From the IMG/VR virus record IMGVR_UViG_3300030102_006624, positions 21,382-41,792 of that record: a stretch of DNA of 20,411 nt; one strand, given 5' to 3'. A model generated the notes under the pieces. It was not told the origin of the DNA, ran no database searches, and worked only from the letters and a program-made list of their open reading frames with translations. Shown here one piece after another: positions 15,817 to 20,411 of this stretch. This DNA is from a virus. Positions within the stretch are counted from its first letter, which is position 1. Each line of letters opens with the position of its first letter. A program made the translations under genes and the position numbers.

Positions 15817-15832
15817 ATTTTTTTATTATATT
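15804..15832 (+). promoter_or_regulatory. Conserved promoter-like element, copy 4 (embedded in uvdE 3' end, drives gp32-like gene)
   Basis: TTTACC at 15804-15809, a 17-bp spacer starting ATGTTAGAT, and TATATT at 15827-15832. The TTTTACCATGTTAG stretch also encodes uvdE's last residues LPC and its stop codon, so promoter and coding sequence share bases. The leader to the gp32-like ATG is about 26 bases and carries a strong ribosome binding site. Confidence 0.75.
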
Positions 15833-15853
15833 AAGTAATAATTAACAATTAAA

Positions 15854-15858
15854 AGGAG
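15854..15858 (+). promoter_or_regulatory. Strong ribosome binding site of the gp32-like gene
   Basis: AGGAG stands 7 bases before ATG 15866, within AAAAGGAGAGAAAAAATG. Among the genes with a promoter-like copy upstream, this is the only one with a full Shine-Dalgarno, consistent with a highly made ssDNA-binding protein. Confidence 0.8.
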
Positions 15859-15865
15859 AGAAAAA

Positions 15866-16654
15866 ATGGCTATTGATTTAGATGCAATTAGACGTAAACT
15901 CGGAGATTTACAATCTCAAACGACTAGGACTTCACATTTGTGGAAGCCAAGTCCAGGAAAAAATCAGGTAAGAATTGTACCTTACCAGTATAACAAAGAC
16001 AACCCTTTTCAGGAATTGTTTTTTCACTATGACTTAGGTAAAAAGAACTATCTTTCACCAGTTACATTTGGAGAAGCAGATCCAGTTGTTGAATTTTCTG
16101 AAAAGTTAAAAGCTACAGGAAATTCAGATGATTGGAAACTTTCTAAAAAGCTTGAACCAAAAATGAGAACTTATGTTCCAGTATTGGTAAGAGGTGCAGA
16201 AGGAGAAGGAGTAAAGTTATGGGGATTTGGTAAACAAGTATATACAGAATTACTAGGCTTTATTACTGACCCTGACTATGGTGATATTACAGATCCATCA
16301 AGTGGTAGAGATATCGTTGTTGAATTTACACCTTCAGAAGGAGCAGGTTCATATCCAAAAACTACTATTAGAGTAAAACCAAATCAAACACCAGCTACTA
16401 CAGATAAAGCTATCGCTGATAAAATTATGACTGGTCAAGAGGATATTTTTAACATATTCAAGAAAGTATCTTATGATGATTTGAAAGTTGCTCTAGAAGA
16501 ATGGTTAGACCCAAGTAATGATGGTGAAGAATCTACAGGTGATTTACCATGGGAAACTAAAAAAGAAGAAACAAAGGCACCAGCTGCAGCTGCAACTACA
16601 GCAAAAACAACTGATGATATATCAGCAGCTTTTGATGATTTATTTAACCAATAG
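15866..16654 (+). CDS. 32: Single-stranded DNA-binding protein, gp32-like, lacking zinc ligands
   Basis: This 262-residue protein has the T4 gp32 layout. A basic N-terminal part (residues 1-20, RRKLGDLQSQ) serves cooperative binding in the family. An OB-fold core follows with HLWKPSPGKNQVRIVPYQYN, FFHYDLGKKNYLSP and VPVLVRGAEGEGVKLWGFGK. An acidic linker and tail end in DDISAAFDDLFNQ, the typical docking tail for replication partners. It coats ssDNA at the fork and during recombination. T4 gp32 holds a structural zinc through one histidine and three cysteines in the core; this protein contains no cysteine at all, and the corresponding segment reads YLSPVTFGEADPVVEF, so the zinc site is lost. 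It is first in a gp32-48aa-recA run with short spacers. Confidence 0.9.
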   Translation: MAIDLDAIRRKLGDLQSQTTRTSHLWKPSPGKNQVRIVPYQYNKDNPFQELFFHYDLGKKNYLSPVTFGEADPVVEFSEKLKATGNSDDWKLSKKLEPKMRTYVPVLVRGAEGEGVKLWGFGKQVYTELLGFITDPDYGDITDPSSGRDIVVEFTPSEGAGSYPKTTIRVKPNQTPATTDKAIADKIMTGQEDIFNIFKKVSYDDLKVALEEWLDPSNDGEESTGDLPWETKKEETKAPAAAATTAKTTDDISAAFDDLFNQ

Positions 16655-16665
16655 GAGAGATTAAA

Positions 16666-16812
16666 ATGGATAAAGACTTATTGAAAAGAAAGATTGAAAA
16701 TCCAGTTAGAGCTTTAGCAAAAGAATTGGAAGGTAGAGGACAAATGAACGGAATTATTGCAGAAATTGTCAGCAATCTTCTAAAAAACGTTAAAGAACTT
16801 GGAGAAAAATAG
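16666..16812 (+). CDS. 48-residue charged helical protein between gp32 and recA
   Basis: This short gene starts at ATG 16666 and ends at TAG 16810-16812. The ribosome binding site GGAGAG sits right after the gp32 stop, and the product reads MDKDLLKRKIENPVRALAKE onward, predicted as one or two amphipathic helices. It lies 11 bases after the gp32-like gene and 1 base before the recombinase ATG, and the recombinase's own GGAG is inside its last codons, so translation of the three is likely linked. No family is recognised. A small partner of gp32 or of the recombinase (as UvsY is in T4, though there is no visible similarity) is a guess. Confidence 0.7.
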   Translation: MDKDLLKRKIENPVRALAKELEGRGQMNGIIAEIVSNLLKNVKELGEK

Positions 16813-16813
16813 T

Positions 16814-17932
16814 ATGGGTAATCAAGAGAAAGACCAATTAGCACAAATCCTTGCAACATCTCTGAATAAAAAATTCAAAGATTATAAGGTTGCATATTTT
16901 TTAGATGGATCTGAAGAAACACCTACAGATTTATCAGAGTGGATAAGTACTGGTTCTTCAATGCTTGATTTAGCTATATCGAATAGACCTGATGGTGGAA
17001 TACCAGTTGGTAGAATTACCGAAATAACTGGTCTAGAGGCTTCTGGAAAGTCTCTAATAGCTGCACAAATACTAGCTAACACTCAGAAAATGGGAGGTTT
17101 AGCAGTCTATATTGATACTGAAAATGCAATCAACGAAGAATTTTTACAAGCTCTTGGTATAGATATTTCAAAACTATTATATGTACAATTGGAAACAGTT
17201 GAAGATATATTTGAAGTTATGGAGAATATTATACTAACAGTAAGAGAAGGTGAAAAAGATAGATTAGTTACCATTGCAGTAGATTCAGTAGCAGCAGCCA
17301 CAACCAAAGTAGAACAGTCTGCAGACTATAGTAAAGATGGTTGGGCAACTAGTAAAGCCATAGTTCTTTCGAAAGCAATGCGTAAGATAACTCAAATGAT
17401 TGGTAGACAGAGAATAGCTCTAATATTTACAAATCAATTGAGACAAAAAATGGGAGTTATGTTTGGAGACCCTTGGACAACAAGTGGTGGTAAAGCAATT
17501 GCATTTCACTCTAGCTGTAGACTAAGATTAAAAGCTGCAGGTCAGATAAAAGCAACTGTAAATGGACAAGCACAAACCATTGGTATAAAAACAAAGGCGC
17601 AAGTAGTTAAGAATAGAATGGGACCACCTTTAAGAACTGCTGAATTTGATATTTACTTTGATAGTGGAATTGATGATTTTGGTGGATGGTTACAGGTATT
17701 AAAAGCTTACAAGCTTATTAAACAAGGTGGATCTTGGTATACCTTTACTCGAGCGGATGGAACTGAATTAAAATGCACGTCAAAAACTTGGAAAGATAAG
17801 TTAGCCGAAAATGAAGAACTTAGAACAGAAGTTTATGACCTCATTTGCAAAACCCTGGTTATGGATTACAAGACAGAGAATTTGGGTATTGACGATGTAG
17901 AGCATTCTGATGAACCAGTTCCTGAAGGTTAG
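16814..17932 (+). CDS. uvsX: RecA/UvsX-family recombinase
   Basis: This 372-residue ATP-dependent strand-exchange protein forms filaments on ssDNA for recombination-dependent replication and repair. Walker A is GLEASGKS (73-80), the catalytic glutamate is E103 in DTENA, and Walker B is LVTIAVDS (151-158). The DNA-binding loop region is NQLRQKMGVMFGDPWTTSGG (207-226), and KAQVVKNRMGPPLRTAEFDI (261-280) is close to the bacterial RecA KVVKNK..P....AEF block. These features look nearer to bacterial RecA than to T4 UvsX, although the gene takes the uvsX place between gp32 and the gp41-like helicase. The tail is acidic. A TTG at 16799 is in frame, but GGAG at 16801-16804 sits 9 bases ahead of ATG 16814, which decides the start. 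Confidence 0.93.
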   Translation: MGNQEKDQLAQILATSLNKKFKDYKVAYFLDGSEETPTDLSEWISTGSSMLDLAISNRPDGGIPVGRITEITGLEASGKSLIAAQILANTQKMGGLAVYIDTENAINEEFLQALGIDISKLLYVQLETVEDIFEVMENIILTVREGEKDRLVTIAVDSVAAATTKVEQSADYSKDGWATSKAIVLSKAMRKITQMIGRQRIALIFTNQLRQKMGVMFGDPWTTSGGKAIAFHSSCRLRLKAAGQIKATVNGQAQTIGIKTKAQVVKNRMGPPLRTAEFDIYFDSGIDDFGGWLQVLKAYKLIKQGGSWYTFTRADGTELKCTSKTWKDKLAENEELRTEVYDLICKTLVMDYKTENLGIDDVEHSDEPVPEG

Positions 17933-18064
17933 CAGTTGAAGATGGCGTGGTGACCCCATCAACAACAAATAATAGTGAGACTTTTGTCATTGTGTGAAGC
18001 TGATACCAATGTTTTTGGAGCGTCACCGTAAGAAAACTAGAAAACACACTACACTATTAGCATT
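17933..18064 (+). ncRNA. Structured non-coding stretch after recA, candidate 3' UTR or small RNA
   Basis: About 130 bases without a plausible gene and somewhat richer in G+C than the surroundings. Two stem-loops can be drawn. At 17935-17963, GATGG pairs with CCATC, with an inner GG-TGA-CC and outer GTT/AAC. At 17994-18026, GTGA pairs with TCAC, GCT with AGC, and CCAA with TTGG around loop TGTTT. A strong terminator follows directly. It is not a tRNA: no T-arm or cloverleaf can be fitted. No dedicated promoter was found, so processing from the recA transcript is the simplest reading. Confidence 0.35.
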
Positions 18065-18101
18065 GCAAGGGCTTCTGAGAAATTGGGAGTCCTTGCTTTT
18101 T
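18065..18101 (+). terminator. Strong intrinsic terminator
   Basis: A 14-bp stem (18065-18078 with 18083-18096, including several G-T pairs) closes a GAAA tetraloop and is followed at once by five T (18097-18101). The outer six pairs GCAAGG/CCTTGC are perfect. It ends the gp32-recA transcript and separates it from promoter-like copy 5, 25 bases downstream. Confidence 0.93.
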
Positions 18102-18125
18102 GTTAACAACTTTTTTACCCAGAAT

Positions 18126-18154
18126 TTTACCATGTCAAAAAATTTGGTTATATT
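18126..18154 (+). promoter_or_regulatory. Conserved promoter-like element, copy 5 (ahead of 5' nuclease and helicase)
   Basis: TTTACC at 18126-18131, a 17-bp spacer starting ATGTCAAAA, and TATATT at 18149-18154. It follows the terminator, so it should drive the 5' nuclease and the helicase. The leader is about 14 bases, A-rich, with no Shine-Dalgarno before ATG 18175. Confidence 0.78.
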
Positions 18155-18174
18155 TAACATATAAAAATAAAAAT

Positions 18175-19209
18175 ATGAAAGACAGATATAAAGAAATACT
18201 AGAAGGTCTAAGTGAAGATACTGCACCTAAAGATAAGAATGATAGAATTCTAATAATAGATGGACTAAACACATTTATTAGAAGTTTTGCAGTTAATCCA
18301 AGTGTAAATGAAGATGGTATACATGTTGGTGGTATGACTGGCTTTTTACATTCTATAGGATATGCAATTAGAAATATTAAACCTACTAGAGTTATTATAT
18401 GTTTTGATGGTAAAGGTGGTAGTCAAAGACGTAGAAAGATATATCCAGAATATAAGCAAAATAGAAGAGTTAGAAAGCACTTAACAAGAGCAAATACATT
18501 TCAGTCTATAGATGATGAAAGAATATCTATGGGTCAGCAAATAAATAGACTAACTGAATACTTAGAAACTCTTCCAATAACAGTATTGGCCACAGAAAAT
18601 ATAGAAGCAGATGATGCAATGGCATACATTTGCCAGCAAGTATATCCTACAAGTCAATGCATTTTAATGTCTACAGATAGAGACTTTTTACAACTTGTAG
18701 ATAGTAGAGTACAAGTTTGGTCACCAACCAAGAAAAAGTTTTATGATTCAGAATCAGTGCAACAAGAATTTTTAATAAATTCTAAGAACTTTATTTTATT
18801 AAAATGTATAACTGGTGATGGTTCAGATAATATTCCTGGTATAAGAGGTGCAGGAATAAAATCTTTACAAAAAAGACTTCCATTATTATTTGAAAACAGA
18901 AAGGTTGAATTATCAGAAGTTATTGATTATGTAAAAAATAATAGTGATGCAACAAAACTAGGACAAGCACTTAAAGACTCAGAAGATTTACTAAATACAA
19001 ATTATAGATTGATGCAACTAGAAGATGTAGAAATATCTGGTCACGCTAAAGAATCTATTATGAATATTGTACATGCAGATATTAGTAGATTAAATAAAAG
19101 AAAATTTGAACAAATGGTATTAGAAGATAATATAAATGGAATATTTAAGAATCCATCTCTATGGTTAAGAGAATCTTTTTTACCTTTAGACAATATTATA
19201 GGACAATAG
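18175..19209 (+). CDS. rnh: 5'-3' exonuclease / RNase H (T4 Rnh-like FEN family)
   Basis: This 344-residue flap-endonuclease-type nuclease would remove RNA primers and 5' flaps during lagging-strand processing. Acidic metal ligands appear in the family order: D29 in ILIIDG, D78 in ICFDGKGG, E144-D146-D147 in IEADDAMAY, D168 and D170 in STDRDF, and D215 and D218 in GDGSDNIPG. The helix-hairpin-helix GSDNIPGIRGAGIKSLQK follows. A basic arch region (SQRRRKIYPEYKQNRRVRKH, 83-102) lies where FEN enzymes thread the 5' end. An in-frame ATG at 18100 would add 25 residues, but it lies upstream of promoter-like copy 5 and next to the terminator, so ATG 18175 is chosen. The gene abuts the helicase ATG with no gap. 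Confidence 0.9.
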   Translation: MKDRYKEILEGLSEDTAPKDKNDRILIIDGLNTFIRSFAVNPSVNEDGIHVGGMTGFLHSIGYAIRNIKPTRVIICFDGKGGSQRRRKIYPEYKQNRRVRKHLTRANTFQSIDDERISMGQQINRLTEYLETLPITVLATENIEADDAMAYICQQVYPTSQCILMSTDRDFLQLVDSRVQVWSPTKKKFYDSESVQQEFLINSKNFILLKCITGDGSDNIPGIRGAGIKSLQKRLPLLFENRKVELSEVIDYVKNNSDATKLGQALKDSEDLLNTNYRLMQLEDVEISGHAKESIMNIVHADISRLNKRKFEQMVLEDNINGIFKNPSLWLRESFLPLDNIIGQ

Positions 19210-20411
19210 ATGCAAGAAAAATTTCAATATGGTTATAGTTTTCAAACTAAGTTAATAGCCTGTTTATTCAAGGATAGAGCATTTTTACAACAAATTATGG
19301 ATATTTTAGATCCAGTCTACTTTGAGTCAGAGGCTAATATAACTATTGTTGACAATATTAAAGAATATTTTCAAGAATATAAGCAGCCACCAACAATGGA
19401 AGTAATGTCTGTTAAGGTAAAAGAACTTGAGAATGATATGTTAAGAACTCAAGTTGTAGAACACTTAAAAGATTCATATAAACAATTAGATGCACCAGAC
19501 TTAGACTTTGTAAAAGAGCAAACAATTAAGTTTTGTAAAAACCAAGTTCTAAAGTCTGCAATAATGGAATCAGTTCAACTTCTTGAAAGAGGAGAATACG
19601 AACAGATAAAAATGACCATTGATGATGCAATGAAAGCTGGTCTAGAAAGAGCTATTGGTCATGAATATATAGAAGAAATTGACCAAAGATACTTAGAATC
19701 AGTTAGAAATACAGTGACAACTGGTTGGGATATAGTAGATGATATAGCAGATGGTGGATTAGGTAAAGGTGAACTTGGAGTATTTGTTGCACCATCTGGT
19801 ATTGGTAAGTCTTGGGCACTAGTAAATGTAGGAGCAGCCGCAGTAAAAGCAGGTTTGAATGTAATTCATTACACATTAGAACTAAATGAATCTTATGTAG
19901 GATTAAGATATGATGCAGTACTTAGTGGAATACAAGCTCAAGAATTAAAATACCATATAGAAGAAGTAAAAGATATAGTTGGTAAGTTAAAAGGTAAACT
20001 TATCGTAAAGTATTATCCAACAAAAGGTGGAACTGTAAATACTCTAGCTAGTCACATAGAAAAATGTAGACTACAAGGTTTTGACCCAGATCTAATAATT
20101 GTAGACTATGCAGATTTGTTGCGTGGTCATGGTAAAGAAGTAAGACATGAACTTGGTAATATTTATGAAGATTTAAGAGGACTAGCTGGTGAACATGAAA
20201 TACCAGTTTGGACTGCATCACAAGCAAACAGGTCTGCATTAAGTGACGATATTATTGGAGCAGAAAAAATTGCAGAATCTTATGCTAAAATTATGACAGC
20301 TGATTTTGTAGTTTCATTAAGTAGAAAGATAGAAGATAAGTTGGCAAATACAGGTAGATGGCATATAATTAAAAACAGATTTGGTCAAGATGGTATAACA
20401 TTTTTCTATGT
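19210..20411 (+). CDS. 41: Replicative DNA helicase, gp41/DnaB-like (3' end outside window)
   Basis: 400 codons are visible before the right edge; the ATG follows the nuclease stop directly, so the two are one operon. A helical N-terminal domain (about 1-165) has LIACLFKDRAFLQQIMDILD and resembles the DnaB N-terminal domain. The RecA-like motor domain has Walker A APSGIGKSW (194-202), the catalytic glutamate in HYTLEL (E224), Walker B DLIIVDYADLL (D299), motif H3 VWTASQAN (Q338) and an arginine-finger-like KNRFGQDG (R390). Such hexamers unwind the fork 5' to 3' and pair with a primase. T4 also has uvsX followed by 41, so the order is largely kept, with the 5' nuclease inserted between. The 3' end must continue with the motif after GITFFY. 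Confidence 0.94.
   Translation, partial: MQEKFQYGYSFQTKLIACLFKDRAFLQQIMDILDPVYFESEANITIVDNIKEYFQEYKQPPTMEVMSVKVKELENDMLRTQVVEHLKDSYKQLDAPDLDFVKEQTIKFCKNQVLKSAIMESVQLLERGEYEQIKMTIDDAMKAGLERAIGHEYIEEIDQRYLESVRNTVTTGWDIVDDIADGGLGKGELGVFVAPSGIGKSWALVNVGAAAVKAGLNVIHYTLELNESYVGLRYDAVLSGIQAQELKYHIEEVKDIVGKLKGKLIVKYYPTKGGTVNTLASHIEKCRLQGFDPDLIIVDYADLLRGHGKEVRHELGNIYEDLRGLAGEHEIPVWTASQANRSALSDDIIGAEKIAESYAKIMTADFVVSLSRKIEDKLANTGRWHIIKNRFGQDGITFFY

Noticed and set aside
16799-16813. An upstream in-frame TTG start for the recombinase
   Set aside because: The GGAG that would serve the ATG at 16814 lies inside this extension, so the ATG is the better start.
17933-18064. A tRNA or tmRNA gene after the recombinase
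   Set aside because: No acceptor stem, T-loop consensus or anticodon arm can be drawn in the stretch.
18100-18174. An in-frame upstream ATG giving the 5' nuclease 25 more residues
   Set aside because: It sits in the tail of the terminator and upstream of promoter-like copy 5, and the extra residues do not resemble the nuclease family.

Overview
The window is a stretch of a double-stranded DNA phage genome of the contractile-tailed, T4-like type. It is AT-rich, tightly packed and coded entirely on the + strand. The AT-rich codon use (AGA arginine, ATA isoleucine), the marine-phage style structural motifs and the mix of T4-like replication genes with a RecA-type recombinase suggest a marine myovirus of an AT-rich alphaproteobacterium-like host. 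The host is an inference; nothing here identifies it directly.

Region 1 (1-8639) is a tail and baseplate operon with almost no spacing between genes. It holds the 3' part of a tape measure gene, a 1321-residue baseplate protein with about 26 tandem 14-residue repeats and a tail-tube-cap (gp48-like) C-terminus, a LysM-type gp53-like wedge protein, a cysteine-rich gp27-like hub protein, and a 256-residue putative virion protein.

Region 2 (8640-14325) starts with a very short, divergent family-A DNA polymerase-like gene. Two large, acidic proteins of unknown function follow (764 and 473 residues). They share a near-identical AGSAKTM...HPAK.AWD module and a near-identical 16-bp upstream element. 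A 133-residue and a 63-residue unknown protein are translationally coupled to them.

Region 3 (14326-20411) is the DNA metabolism block: a small four-helix membrane protein, UV damage endonuclease (UvdE), a gp32-like ssDNA-binding protein, a 48-residue unknown protein, a RecA/UvsX recombinase, a structured non-coding stretch ending in a strong intrinsic terminator, a FEN/RNase H-type 5' nuclease, and the first 400 codons of a gp41/DnaB-like helicase that runs off the right edge. Together these provide ssDNA coating, strand exchange, primer removal, unwinding and UV repair.

The most distinctive signal is regulatory. Five copies of a conserved promoter-like element (TTTACC, then a 17-bp spacer that usually starts ATGTCAAA, then TATATT) precede the polymerase-like, membrane-protein, uvdE, gp32 and 5' nuclease genes. 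None precedes a structural gene. In two cases the predicted transcription start falls on the ATG, implying leaderless mRNAs. The two large acidic genes instead share a different AT-only element, probably late-type. No tRNA, CRISPR array, insertion sequence or credible minus-strand gene was seen, and no gene-free stretch exceeds 300 bases (the longest is 17933-18174).
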